NCBI GenBank assembly: GCA_036387475.1
Contig: DASVTR010000016.1
Span: forward strand, 1-64,000
Length of the DNA: 64,000 nucleotides
Direction: 5' to 3'
Source: DASVTR01 sp036387475
Lineage (GTDB): Bacteria; Acidobacteriota; Blastocatellia; Pyrinomonadales; Pyrinomonadaceae
The notes beneath the pieces are model-generated. The model did not search any database and was not told where the DNA came from. It saw nothing but the letters and a program-made list of their open reading frames with translations. Positions within the stretch are counted from its first letter, which is position 1, and every line of letters starts with the position of its first letter. Made by a program: the position numbers and the translations under genes. Of the stretch, positions 34,222-43,111 are shown piece by piece.

Positions 34222-34851
34222 ATGCAGCGCTCACATTTTGACCAGTCTGCCTGCGACCGGCTCTCGGAGTCTGTGCAGGAAATCGAAAAGGGCACGGATG
34301 CAGAGATTGTCATTGTCGTGCGCGCACGCTCCGGCCTCTATCGTCATGCAGACTATCTGTTCGGCGCGCTCCTCGCCTTCGTCGGTCTGCTCTTCCTGCT
34401 CTTCTCGCCCTTCGAGTTCGGGCACTACTTTGTCGCCATTGATGTCCTGCTGCTCTTCGTGCTTGGCACGTATGTCTCGTCGCACAGCAACGCTATCCGC
34501 CGTCTGTTGACGACAAAGAAGGATCGCGCGGACGCCGTGCGTACGGGGGCGGCGGCGATGTTTTACGAAGCGGGCATCGCCAACACGGATGCTGAGATGG
34601 GCGTGCTCGTTTATCTCTCTTTGCTGGAAAGGCGGCTGGAATTAATCGCGGATCGCGGAGTCTTGAAGGCCGCGCCGCCGCTCGAATGGAACGAATGCTT
34701 GTACGAGTTGCACCGCGCCGGACGCCGCCCGCAACTTGAAACTTTGCTGCAAGCGCTCAATCATCTAGGCACGCTTTTGGCCGAGCATCTGCCGCCGACG
34801 GGCAAGAACCCGAACGAACTGCCCGACATGCCGCGCTTTGATCTGAAATGA
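34222..34851 (+). CDS. TPM-domain-like membrane protein
   Basis: 209 residues from ATG 34222 (MQRSHFDQSACDRLSESVQE). The open frame runs back to 34042 inside the palindrome and those 60 residues look non-coding. The domain pattern (EIEKGTDAEIVIVVRA, then GVLVYLSLLERRLELIADRG) matches the TPM/DUF477 family, here interrupted by two membrane helices (LFGALLAFVGLLFLLF and YFVAIDVLLLFVLGTYV). The ends overlap the next gene by 4 nt, so the two are likely co-translated. TPM proteins are linked to envelope or photosystem maintenance; the role here is unknown. Confidence 0.78.
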   Translation: MQRSHFDQSACDRLSESVQEIEKGTDAEIVIVVRARSGLYRHADYLFGALLAFVGLLFLLFSPFEFGHYFVAIDVLLLFVLGTYVSSHSNAIRRLLTTKKDRADAVRTGAAAMFYEAGIANTDAEMGVLVYLSLLERRLELIADRGVLKAAPPLEWNECLYELHRAGRRPQLETLLQALNHLGTLLAEHLPPTGKNPNELPDMPRFDLK

Positions 34852-36422
34852 AATTCAATCGCCACATAAAGAGCGCTTTACGCCTTGTTGCCGTCGCCTG
34901 CATTGCCTGCGTCGCGCTGCTTGCCGTGGGAGAGTTAGTAGAGGTCTGGGCGCGCGTCGGCGGTGGCGGCTCTTACAGCGGCGGCAGGAGTAGAGGAGGA
35001 GGAAGCGGCGGTGATGGCGGCGGCGCGATTCTCTATCTAATTTTTCGTGCGCTGCTCTGGCTGACCATCGAAGTCCCCGTCGTCGGTATTCCGCTCGACA
35101 TCATCGTCATCGGCGGTCTGATTTATTACTTCGGTTTTAAGAAGACTAAGGACGAGCCTTCAACCTGCTCTTCGCCATCTTCGGGCGTCGTGCCGACGAC
35201 AACGCTCAACCTCGGAACTCCGCAGCATCGTCGCACAGGCTTCAAACAGGAGTTTGACCAGCTTCGCCGCTTTGACCCGAATTTTTCGGAAATCATCTTC
35301 ACGGATTTCTGTTACGCGCTCTATGCAAAGGCCCACGAAGCGCGCGGGCGCTCGCGCGAAGCGCTCGAACAGCTTTCACCATACCTGAGCGCAGAAGCGC
35401 GACAAACGCTCATCGGGCGCAACCCGCCAAACTTGCAGGCGGTCATCGGCATTATCGTCGGCTCGATGCAGGTCGCGGACGTTCAGGGTCTTGCGACGCC
35501 CGTCGTCAAAATCACCGTCGACTTTGAGACCAACTATACGGAGATGGTCGCTGACGGCAATAAATCGCGCGAGATGACTTATTACACGCGCGAGCGCTGG
35601 CTCCTGGAACGCCGCCGCGATGTGCTCTCGCCGACACCTGCACAGGCTGTCGCTCTTCATTGCCCGCGTTGCGGCGCTGCTCTGGAAAAGAACGTGCAGG
35701 GCGCTTGTGCCTTCTGCGGCGCAAAAATCGAGAGCGGCGAATTTCAATGGTACATCCGCTCGATTCAACTCCTGAGCCGTGAAGCGCGTGGGCCGCTGCT
35801 CACGTCGGACGTGCCCGAAGTCGGCACGGATTACCCGTCCGTCATTCAACCCGGCTTGCAGAACATCCGCGCTAACTTTGAGCGCAATCACCCGGAGTTT
35901 ACGTGGCCCGAATTTGAAGCGCGCGCGCGGCTCATCTTTAACGAATTGCAGGCCGCGTGGTCTTCGCTCGATTGGGAGCGTGCGCGCCCGCACGAGACGG
36001 ACAGTATCTTTCAAATGCACCGCTACTGGATTGAAGAGTACAAGCGACAGAAATTGCGCAACGCGCTCGACCAGTGCCGCATTACCTCTATGCAGCCCGT
36101 CAAGATTAAGGAAGACACTTTCTATAACGCCATCACGCTCCGCATCTGGGCCGAGGGTTACGACTATACCGTTGACCAGCAGGGCAAAGTCGTCAGCGGC
36201 TCGAATAAAAAATTGCGCAAGTGGAGCGAGTACTGGACGTTTATCCGCCACCGCCAGGCCAAGCCCATACACGCCCGCGCAGACCTCAACTGCCCGAATT
36301 GCGGAGCGCCCCTGAAGGTCAACGTCACGGGCATCTGCGAGTATTGTCGCGGCAAGGTGACATCGGGTGAGTTTGACTGGGTGCTCTCCAAAATAGAACA
36401 GGATGAATCTTACGCGGGCTGA
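34848..36422 (+). CDS. Tim44-like domain membrane protein with two zinc ribbons
   Basis: 524 residues. An N-terminal hydrophobic segment (LVAVACIACVALLAVG) precedes a Gly/Ser-rich stretch (GGGGSYSGGRSRGGG) and a second hydrophobic pair (LLWLTIEVPVVGIPLDIIVI). From about 125, a Tim44-like domain follows (FKQEFDQLRRFDPNFSEIIF, then LEQLSPYLSAEARQTL). Two zinc ribbons follow: CPRC with CAFC near 268-285, and CPNC with CEYC near 483-500. A second Tim44-like alpha/beta unit lies between them. In bacteria such proteins are found beside TPM proteins, as here. Confidence 0.85.
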   Translation: MKFNRHIKSALRLVAVACIACVALLAVGELVEVWARVGGGGSYSGGRSRGGGSGGDGGGAILYLIFRALLWLTIEVPVVGIPLDIIVIGGLIYYFGFKKTKDEPSTCSSPSSGVVPTTTLNLGTPQHRRTGFKQEFDQLRRFDPNFSEIIFTDFCYALYAKAHEARGRSREALEQLSPYLSAEARQTLIGRNPPNLQAVIGIIVGSMQVADVQGLATPVVKITVDFETNYTEMVADGNKSREMTYYTRERWLLERRRDVLSPTPAQAVALHCPRCGAALEKNVQGACAFCGAKIESGEFQWYIRSIQLLSREARGPLLTSDVPEVGTDYPSVIQPGLQNIRANFERNHPEFTWPEFEARARLIFNELQAAWSSLDWERARPHETDSIFQMHRYWIEEYKRQKLRNALDQCRITSMQPVKIKEDTFYNAITLRIWAEGYDYTVDQQGKVVSGSNKKLRKWSEYWTFIRHRQAKPIHARADLNCPNCGAPLKVNVTGICEYCRGKVTSGEFDWVLSKIEQDESYAG

Positions 36423-36465
36423 CATCCTCAAAGCCTCAACGAACATCGAACTGCCCGGCGCTTTG

Positions 36466-36551
36466 AAACGATGAAGTCGGAACGATGAAGGATGAACTGT
36501 TAAGAGCTTGTTTTCCATTCATCGTTCATCGTTCCTATTTCATCGTTTTCC
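36466..36551. repeat. heptamer-phased inverted repeat (AACGATG type)
   Basis: Left-arm units AACGATG, AAGTCGG, AACGATG and AAGGATG; right-arm units TTCATCG, TTCATCG, TTCCTAT and TTCATCG. The 7-nt phase is exact. It lies between the Tim44-like gene and the M16 peptidase gene. Confidence 0.85.
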
Positions 36552-36594
36552 CTGTGTGCTAAGCTATCGGAAATAAGAAAATCCGACCCAAACG

Positions 36595-38052
36595 ATGAAT
36601 GGAGTTTTTGTGAAACGTAATCTGAGTATCCTTCTCATCCTCTGGTCGCTGTTCGTCTCAGTGACCGCACCCGTCTACGCGCAGACAGCCGCGCAGCAGC
36701 CCGCGCGCTCTTCATCAGGAGCAGCAACGGCGACTGCTCCGGTGCAGCCCATTCAGGGAGCGAAGCTGGTCAATCGTGTGCTCTCAAACGGCCTCGAAGT
36801 GATCGTGCTCGAAGACCATTCCGTGCCGCTGGTGACTATTGAGCTGGCCGTCAAGAACGGCTCTTACACAGAGTCGCCGGAACTAAACGGCCTTTCGCAT
36901 CTTTACGAGCACATGTTCTTCAAAGCCAATCGCGCGATTGCCAGTTCGGAAGATTATCTGGAAAGAATCGGCCAACTAGGCATCGCCTACAACGCCTCAA
37001 CGCGCGAGGAAGTGGTTAATTATTATTTTACGACGACCAGTCCGAACATGCGCACCGCGATGAATTTCATGCGCGACGCCGCACGCTATCCGCTCTTTAA
37101 CAAGGGCGAGTTTGAGCGCGAGCGCGAGGTCGTCATCGGCGAGATTGACCGCAACGAATCGAACCCGTTCTATTATCTCGATCTTGAATTGAAAAAGCGG
37201 CTCTTCTACAAATATCCGAGCCGCAAGACTCCGCTCGGCAGCCGCGAGACCGTCTCAGCCGCCACGACCGATATGATGCACCTGATTCAGGGGCGCTATT
37301 ATGTGCCGAACAATTCGGCGCTCGTCGTCACGGGCGATGTCGCGCCCGAAGAAGTCTTCAAGATGGCGCAGGAGTTTTACGGCGATTGGGAGCGACGCGA
37401 GAAAGACCCGTTCGTAGAGTTTCCATTGGTCGAGCACCCGCCGCTGCCGAAAAGCGAAGGCGTCATCATCAAGCAGCCGGTGCAGAGCGTGATGGTGATG
37501 ATCGGCTGGCATGGGCCATCCATTGGCAAGGATAATCCCGGAACTTACGCGGCGGACGTTTTCTCTTTTATCCTGACGCAGCCCAACTCGCGTTTCCAGC
37601 GCGCTCTCGTTGACACGGGCCTCACCAACGGCGTCGGCATAGGCTATTACACGCAGCGCAACGTCGGCCCCATCACCGTCGTCTTGCAGACCACGCCCGA
37701 CAAGGCACGCGCGGCCATCAAGGCCACCTACGACGAGATAGCGCGATTTAACGACAAAGATTATTACACGGACGAGCAGCTAGAGAGCGCCAAAGCCTTG
37801 CTCGAAGCCGACGACCTTTACTCGCGCGAGAAGCTCTCGGAATACGCGCACACGCTCTCCTTCTGGTGGGCCTCTACGGGCATTGACTATTTTCGCGGCT
37901 ACCTCAGTAATCTACGCAAGACGACGCGCGCAGACATCAGCCGCTACGTCACCACCTACATTCAAGGCAAGCCGCACATCAGCGTCGCGCTCATCTCCGA
38001 CGAAGCGCAGCAACAAATTCAATTGAAACCGGAAGAGCTAATAGGACAATGA
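36595..38052 (+). CDS. M16-family zinc metallopeptidase, catalytic subunit
   Basis: 485 residues with a signal peptide (NLSILLILWSLFVSVTAPVY, cleavage near AQT). The inverted zinc motif H-x-x-E-H is intact (HLYEHMFF), with the third ligand Glu in EREVVIGEIDRNE. The C-terminal non-catalytic M16 half follows. It is a periplasmic or outer-membrane-associated insulinase-type peptidase expected to work with the next gene product as a heterodimer. The stop overlaps the next start (ATGA). Confidence 0.93.
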   Translation: MNGVFVKRNLSILLILWSLFVSVTAPVYAQTAAQQPARSSSGAATATAPVQPIQGAKLVNRVLSNGLEVIVLEDHSVPLVTIELAVKNGSYTESPELNGLSHLYEHMFFKANRAIASSEDYLERIGQLGIAYNASTREEVVNYYFTTTSPNMRTAMNFMRDAARYPLFNKGEFEREREVVIGEIDRNESNPFYYLDLELKKRLFYKYPSRKTPLGSRETVSAATTDMMHLIQGRYYVPNNSALVVTGDVAPEEVFKMAQEFYGDWERREKDPFVEFPLVEHPPLPKSEGVIIKQPVQSVMVMIGWHGPSIGKDNPGTYAADVFSFILTQPNSRFQRALVDTGLTNGVGIGYYTQRNVGPITVVLQTTPDKARAAIKATYDEIARFNDKDYYTDEQLESAKALLEADDLYSREKLSEYAHTLSFWWASTGIDYFRGYLSNLRKTTRADISRYVTTYIQGKPHISVALISDEAQQQIQLKPEELIGQ

Positions 38053-39548
38053 ACAAGAACAGAAGTCAGAAGCCAGGAGTCAGAAGCCAGAATGCAGTGG
38101 GCAATCAGCAATCGACAATCGGCAATCAGCACGCAACGGGTGGAGCGTGGGCAGTAGCGAGAAAGTTTTTTACTGCTTACTGCTTACTGCTTACTGCTTA
38201 CTTTCTTTTCCCGCTGAGCGTTGCGGCGCAGACGGCGAAGCCAGCCGAGACCCCGAATACTGCTGCGCGTGCGGCGGCTGAACGAAAGACGGAAGCGCTT
38301 GCCGCCTCACTCGTCACGGAGTTTGATGTTAACGGCCTGAAGGTGCTGGTCAAACGGCGCGAGGGGAGCCAGACGGTCGCAGCGGGCCTTTTCCTGCGCG
38401 GCGGCTCGCGCAACATCACTGCGGAAAACGCAGGCATTGAATCGCTGATGCTCGCGGTCGCAACCGAAGCGAGCAAGAATTTTCCGCGCGAGCGGATGCG
38501 CACCGAACTGGCGCGCATGGGCACGCTCATCAACGGCGGCCCAAACTATGATTACTCGATGCTGATGCTCGGCTCGACGCGCCAGAACTTCGACCGCTCC
38601 TGGGAAATCTTCACGGACGTTGCGCTCAACCCATCGTTTACATCTGAAGACATGCAACTCGTACAGGCCCGCATGGTCTCAGCCCTGCGCGACGATACGG
38701 ATGACCCGGACACTTATCTACAGAGATTGCAGGAGCGCGCTGCTTACGCCGGGCATCCCTACTTGAATCGACCGCAGGGAACGGCGGAGACGGTGGCGCG
38801 TCTGACGGTCGAGGATTTACGTCGCTACCATCAACAAATGATGCAAACTTCGCGCTTGCTGCTGGTCATCGTCGGCGACTTGGACGCGGCGCAGGTGCGA
38901 CAACGAATCACAGAGTCTTTCGGAAAGTTGCCGCGCGGCAACTACAGCCAGCAACCGCTCCCGCAACTCTCTTTCGATACTCCGACCGTCGAAGTCACAC
39001 GGCGCGGACTGCCGACCAACTACATTCAAGGCTGGTTCGCCGCTCCGCCTTTGACCGCCGCCGACATCTATCCGATGCGCATTGCTTCGGCGATCCTGCG
39101 TGACCGCGTTTTTGAGGAAGTACGCGTCAAGCGCAATCTCTCTTATGCGCCGAGCGCGTTTCTCAAAGACCAGGGCGCAAACGTCGGCGGCATCTACGTG
39201 ACGGCGGTTGATGCCAACCAGGCGGTGCGCGTCATGCTCAGCGAGATTTCGCGTTTGCAGACAAAGCCGATTGACCAGCAGGACATCACCGGCGTCGTCT
39301 CGCAATACCTGACGCAGTATTATCTGGGCCAGGAGACGAACGCAGCGCAGGCCAGCGAGCTTGCACAGTATGAATTAATCGGCGGCGGCTGGCGCAACTC
39401 CTTTGAGCAGTTAGAGCGCCTGCGCGCCGTCACACCGGCAGACGTGCAGCGCGTCGCCAAGAGCTACATGAAGAATATACGCTTTGTCGTCATCGGCGAC
39501 CCGGCGCGCGTAGACACTAAGGTCTTCACGTTCCAGACGGGGGATTAA
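38049..39548 (+). CDS. M16-family non-catalytic partner subunit
   Basis: 499 residues of M16 fold (FLRGGSRNITAENAGIESLM, then LLVIVGDLDAAQVRQRITES). The zinc motif H-x-x-E-H is absent: the equivalent position reads GIESLM. It is thus the regulatory half of a two-subunit peptidase with the upstream gene. The first 40 residues (NKNRSQKPGVRSQNAVGNQQ and onward) and the signal-peptide core TAYCLLLTAYFLF are encoded by heptamer repeats. The cleavage site would be near VAAQT. Confidence 0.9.
   Translation: MNKNRSQKPGVRSQNAVGNQQSTIGNQHATGGAWAVARKFFTAYCLLLTAYFLFPLSVAAQTAKPAETPNTAARAAAERKTEALAASLVTEFDVNGLKVLVKRREGSQTVAAGLFLRGGSRNITAENAGIESLMLAVATEASKNFPRERMRTELARMGTLINGGPNYDYSMLMLGSTRQNFDRSWEIFTDVALNPSFTSEDMQLVQARMVSALRDDTDDPDTYLQRLQERAAYAGHPYLNRPQGTAETVARLTVEDLRRYHQQMMQTSRLLLVIVGDLDAAQVRQRITESFGKLPRGNYSQQPLPQLSFDTPTVEVTRRGLPTNYIQGWFAAPPLTAADIYPMRIASAILRDRVFEEVRVKRNLSYAPSAFLKDQGANVGGIYVTAVDANQAVRVMLSEISRLQTKPIDQQDITGVVSQYLTQYYLGQETNAAQASELAQYELIGGGWRNSFEQLERLRAVTPADVQRVAKSYMKNIRFVVIGDPARVDTKVFTFQTGD
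38060..38202. repeat. two heptamer arrays inside the start of an M16 gene
   Basis: From 38060 to about 38134 there are about ten 7-nt units, first of the AGAAGTC/AGAAGCC type and then of the AATCAGC/AATCGAC type. From 38170 to 38202 there are four exact TACTGCT units. Both lie in the reading frame of the M16 partner subunit. Because 7 is not a multiple of 3, the peptide repeats every 7 residues (TAYCLLL, TAYFLFP). Confidence 0.9.
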
Positions 39549-39602
39549 AAGCGCCGCGGCGATGCGGCGAAAGAAAAACGCAACTGAACGTGTAGATAAA
39601 GA

Positions 39603-39638
39603 AAGACGCGGCGATTGAATCAACAATCGCCGCGTCTT
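39603..39638. terminator. hairpin between convergent genes
   Basis: AAGACGCGGCGATTG (39603-39617) pairs perfectly with CAATCGCCGCGTCTT (39624-39638) around a 6-nt loop. Flanking sequence on the left carries degenerate GCGGCGAT/GCGGCGAA units like those at 25.2 kb. It is probably a bidirectional terminator of the M16 operon and the lipoprotein gene. Confidence 0.75.
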
Positions 39639-39678
39639 CGTCTTCGCGTTTCTTCGGTCTTTGTTTTCTCGACGCATC

Positions 39679-40290
39679 TTACTGGATAGCCTTGTTTAAG
39701 GGATTCGGCGTCGGCGTTTGTGATTTCTTATAGTCTGTGATTTTCAGTGCGGTGGCTTGCCAGCGGCCCTGGCGTTTGGCGAAGGTCTCGCTGAAATTCC
39801 AGCTATCCTCCTTGCCCTGGATTATCACGGAGACGTGGCCCGTGACGACGCCCGTATCGCCCGTCGTGGTTGACTTCAGTTTATCCAGACTGTAGGAGTC
39901 GTACTTCTTATCCGGGCTGATGGTCTCCAGCACCTGCGACTTGTTGAGAGTTTTGCCGTCGCCTGTCGTCTCCCTGTAATCCTCTGCCAGCAAGCTCTCG
40001 ACTTTCGCTCTGTTGCCCTTCATCCGCGCCGTGAACATCTCGCTGTAGAGCATCACCAATTCCGTGAACGGGTTTTCATCCGTGCTGGCATTCGCGTTGG
40101 CGTTGCCCGGCTGCGTCTTTGTGTTCTCGTTTGAAGCGGCGCTTTCCTTGGCGGGAGCGTTCGTGTTTGCGGTCGAGTTTTGGACAGACGTGTTGGCGTT
40201 GGAGTTCGTTTGATTCCCGCCGCCGCAAGCCGATTGAGAGAGAAATAAAGCTGCTGCCAGAAGAAAGACGACGCCGTAGATTCTTTTCAT
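39679..40290 (-). CDS. lipoprotein with Asn-rich linker and SnoaL/NTF2-like domain
   Basis: 203 residues from the ATG at MKRIYG. A longer TTG-initiated frame to 40356 adds 22 residues and would spoil the signal peptide. The lipobox SQSAC puts the lipidated Cys near residue 22. A linker rich in Asn/Thr/Ala follows (about 25-80), then a DUF4440/SnoaL-like domain (FTELVMLYSEMFTARMKGNR, then SVIIQGKEDSWNFSETFAKR). The family fold binds small hydrophobic ligands or acts as a non-enzymatic sensor. Similar architecture to the product at 28041-28583. Confidence 0.8.
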   Translation of the reverse strand: MKRIYGVVFLLAAALFLSQSACGGGNQTNSNANTSVQNSTANTNAPAKESAASNENTKTQPGNANANASTDENPFTELVMLYSEMFTARMKGNRAKVESLLAEDYRETTGDGKTLNKSQVLETISPDKKYDSYSLDKLKSTTTGDTGVVTGHVSVIIQGKEDSWNFSETFAKRQGRWQATALKITDYKKSQTPTPNPLNKAIQ

Positions 40291-40385
40291 CTTAAACAAT
40301 TCCTGTCGAGCAAAATTAGCACAGCAGAGCACACTTAAAGCTGAATTTGCCGACAAGTCAACTGCAAAACCGCGCCGCTCTCTTT

Positions 40386-41543
40386 TTATCTCTCTATCTC
40401 GCGTTGCAGCTTTTTGTACAACTCTACGTCGAGTTCCCGTAGCGTGCTCGCTTGCGCGCGTGCCGCGTCGCGGTCGCCGATCTCCAGATACGTCATCCCC
40501 AGATTGTAGTAAGTCTCAGGCAGATGCGGCTGGATTCGTGCGGCGCGCTCGTAGGCTGCGATGGCCTCTGTAAATCTTCCGGCGTAGTAGTAGGCATCGC
40601 CCAGCTTGTTGTAAGCCTCTACGGAATTCGGGCGCAAAGAGATGGCGCGCTGGTATGCTTTGATAGCATCGTTGTTCTTGCCTTGCTTGACCTTGCAGTA
40701 GCCGACCTGAATCCAGGCGTCGGCGCGCGAGGGATTCTTGACCACAGCCGTCTCGAAATAGTTGAGCGCGCTGTCGTAGTTTCCCAGCCAGAGCGAATTC
40801 AGGCCGCTGCGATACCACCACTCTGCGACAGCCTCCGGCGGCTGCGCGCTTTTATTACGGGCGGCCATCTGCTCGAAGGTCTGGAGCGTGCGAGGATCAA
40901 GCGCGGTGACGCGCCCTGCGCCGAGCGCTAGATTGATGTTCTGACCGTTGGTGACCTTGATGGTGATGACGCCGATGACCTGTCCCTTCATGTTGAAGAG
41001 CGGGCTGCCGCTATTGCCGTGGGAAATCGGCGCGGTGGTCTGAACGATCTTTCCGAGGTTCGGCACTTCGCGGATAGCGGAAACGATGCCGTCCGAGACA
41101 GAGCCTTCGAGCCGAAGCGGATTACCGATGACGAAGACGCTCTCGCCTTCTTCCGGCGAGGCTGTGCTGAGTTCGAGCGGGCGTATGCGGTCAAGCGGAA
41201 GCTCGACGCTCAGGAGGGCCAAATCACCTTCCTCGTCTAAAGCGAGCGCGCCCGTGACCGGATAGGTTCTGCCCTTTCCGTCGAGCGTTCTGACTTCGGC
41301 CCGGCGCGCTCCTTCGATGACGTGCATGTTGGTGACGACTTCGCCGGGGCGGACGAAGAATCCGCTGCCAGTCATCAGAGCGCCGCCTTTCGCGTCGTAA
41401 GTAATGATGGAGACGACCGAGGGCTTGACGCGGCGAATCAAATCGGGAAGCGATTCCTGAGCCGCGGCGCTGCGCGCAGTAGTAGCAGCAGCGGTCGCGA
41501 AGAGAAGAAGGGCCAGCCAGAGGGGGAATCTGTGTTTCAGCAT
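40386..41543 (-). CDS. trypsin-like (HtrA/DegP-type) serine protease with C-terminal TPRs
   Basis: 385 residues with a signal peptide (LWLALLLFATAAATTARSAA, cleavage near AAQES). The protease domain (about 30-215) has a complete triad: His in VVTNMHVIEG, Asp in EEGDLALLSV, Ser in HGNSGSPLFN. Instead of PDZ domains it carries about three TPR motifs (about 240-360), for example ALNYFETAVVKNPSRADAWI and AIAAYERAARIQPHLPETYY. It is a periplasmic quality-control or regulatory protease. The TPRs may recruit protein partners. Confidence 0.92.
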   Translation of the reverse strand: MLKHRFPLWLALLLFATAAATTARSAAAQESLPDLIRRVKPSVVSIITYDAKGGALMTGSGFFVRPGEVVTNMHVIEGARRAEVRTLDGKGRTYPVTGALALDEEGDLALLSVELPLDRIRPLELSTASPEEGESVFVIGNPLRLEGSVSDGIVSAIREVPNLGKIVQTTAPISHGNSGSPLFNMKGQVIGVITIKVTNGQNINLALGAGRVTALDPRTLQTFEQMAARNKSAQPPEAVAEWWYRSGLNSLWLGNYDSALNYFETAVVKNPSRADAWIQVGYCKVKQGKNNDAIKAYQRAISLRPNSVEAYNKLGDAYYYAGRFTEAIAAYERAARIQPHLPETYYNLGMTYLEIGDRDAARAQASTLRELDVELYKKLQREIER

Positions 41544-41955
41544 GGCTTTTATGATTACTTCGACGGCGCGTGCTTTACGGAAAAGCCCGCACCGGAAGAG
41601 AGAGGCATTCTAGCGGGGGCTAAAATACATCAAATGGTCGAAGAATAATCGGCGCTTGCGAAAGAAGCGTCCGACACTTGGCGGCGGTTTAAGTCGGGAA
41701 TTTGTCGGCCCGCCGGGACAGAGCGTGTCAACGGATAAGCCGGGCGGCACTGGCGAGTCAGGCTGCGGGGCCAGCCTGCTGTGCCTCAGGCTATATTGAA
41801 TATAACACACGCCGTCGCTAAAAAAATACAAATATTATGGCCCGCCTGTTTACAAAAAAAAGAGGCCGTCCTCTTTTACGAAGACGACCTCTTAATAGTT
41901 CAGAGCCAAGCGTCCTAAAGCTTTAACGGATGCCCTTGGCTTTCCTTCCGGTCTC
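41544..41955. other. intergenic region with hairpins
   Basis: 412 nt between two minus-strand genes. No gene is seen. It contains a short perfect hairpin CAGGCTG/CAGCCTG (41759-41765, 41772-41778), an AT-rich palindrome TATATTGAATATA near 41793 that could be a -10 region for the protease gene, and the terminator listed separately. Confidence 0.4.
41854..41893 (-). terminator. intrinsic terminator of the downstream surface-protein gene
   Basis: On the minus strand, AAGAGGTCGTC pairs with GACGGCCTCTT (one wobble or mismatch) around a 12-nt loop, followed by an eight-base T run. It ends the 41956-42912 transcript. Confidence 0.88.
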
Positions 41956-42912
41956 TTATTTAACGACCGTTCCGATAATCGCGCCGCTCGGCGTTGACTG
42001 CTCATCTTCCATCGTGATGAAGAGGCCGAAGTCCGTCAGCGCTGTTTCGGTCTGTATCTGCGCTTCGTTACGCTGGCCCGTATTAACTATCTGGCCGAGC
42101 TTCACGAACTTGTTGTCGGGCGAGACGGCCCACACCGCGTAAATCTTACCGGCGGGCGCTTCCTTCAGTTCATGAAAGCGCATCTTGATGGTCGTCGGGC
42201 CGTCTTTGCGCGGCTCAAGAAAGACGTTGGCGCGCGCGCCCGTCAACGCTCCCGAAAGATTAATTTTCATCTGCGTATCTGTGCCGCGACGAAAGCCCGG
42301 AATGCCGAGCATCGGCGCGCTATAGACTGGCGTCGCGCCGCTGGTTGTCGTGGCCGAGACGCGCTCGCCGACCGCCGCGCCATCGCGCTCGCCGCTGCTG
42401 GCGAGAGGCACGACCGCAAACCCATTTGGAATGGCGCTGCGGAGCACGACGTTGGTCGTCGGGCTATAGGTTGTCAGATTAGCTTCGGGCGAAAGAAAGA
42501 GCATAAAGCTATTGAGCGGCGTCACGGTCTTAAATGTCGCCGCGCCATTGTTAGCCGTCACAGGGCCAAGCAGTGTCACACGCCCCGCCGGGTCAACCGC
42601 ATACAGGTTGTAGTTAGCGGCGTCGCCCGTCAGCCCCGTCAAATCTAAATTAATCGTCGTTCCATCAGCCGAACGCAGGATTCTGGCGTTCCCGGTAGCG
42701 CCCGGAATCGCGGTCGTCGGCGTCAAATTCACAGTCACTTCTTTGCCGACCGGATACTCGACGACAGTCCAGGAGCCGTCAGCGTTCTGCACGGCTGTCG
42801 TCTGTGTCGTCGTAGTTGTTGTCGTGGTGGTTGGTTGTTGCGCGAAGGTTGTTGCTGATGCTAGGGAGAGAAGTATTCCCCCTGCAATGCACAGTAAACG
42901 TTTATTCATCAA
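41956..42912 (-). CDS. secreted protein with anti-sigma-K-like repeats
   Basis: 318 residues with a signal peptide (LLCIAGGILLSLASATTFAQ) followed by a run of nine threonines. The mature part has two RskA/anti-sigma-K-like beta units, seen as YNLYAVDPAGRVTLLGPV and KIYAVWAVSPDNKFVKLGQI. These are known from extracytoplasmic parts of anti-sigma factors, but no zinc-binding anti-sigma or membrane segment is present. It is probably a free periplasmic or surface protein. GGAGGG lies upstream of the ATG. Confidence 0.7.
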   Translation of the reverse strand: MMNKRLLCIAGGILLSLASATTFAQQPTTTTTTTTTQTTAVQNADGSWTVVEYPVGKEVTVNLTPTTAIPGATGNARILRSADGTTINLDLTGLTGDAANYNLYAVDPAGRVTLLGPVTANNGAATFKTVTPLNSFMLFLSPEANLTTYSPTTNVVLRSAIPNGFAVVPLASSGERDGAAVGERVSATTTSGATPVYSAPMLGIPGFRRGTDTQMKINLSGALTGARANVFLEPRKDGPTTIKMRFHELKEAPAGKIYAVWAVSPDNKFVKLGQIVNTGQRNEAQIQTETALTDFGLFITMEDEQSTPSGAIIGTVVK

Positions 42913-43111
42913 AAGTGTCCCTCCTGAAGTTAAGATTTATCCGTTGTAAGGGGGAAGGTGTATGAGCTAAGCACAGATCTGAGGTCGCAACCCCTATGCC
43001 ACTCAGGAGGAACGTTTAACCTTGCAACTGCAAAGTTTAGAGCGACTATGCGGAGGGGAAAAGCGAAACGTTACAGTACATACGTGTATGCAATAGCAAC
43101 TTTGAGGGCAG

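Noticed and set aside
35376..36518. Minus-strand open frame of 380 codons over the Tim44-like gene
   Set aside because: High-GC antisense shadow. The plus strand has clear zinc ribbons and Tim44-like blocks.
38060..38202. Possible CRISPR array
   Set aside because: Units are 7 nt and contiguous without spacers, and lie in a coding frame; no cas genes in the window.
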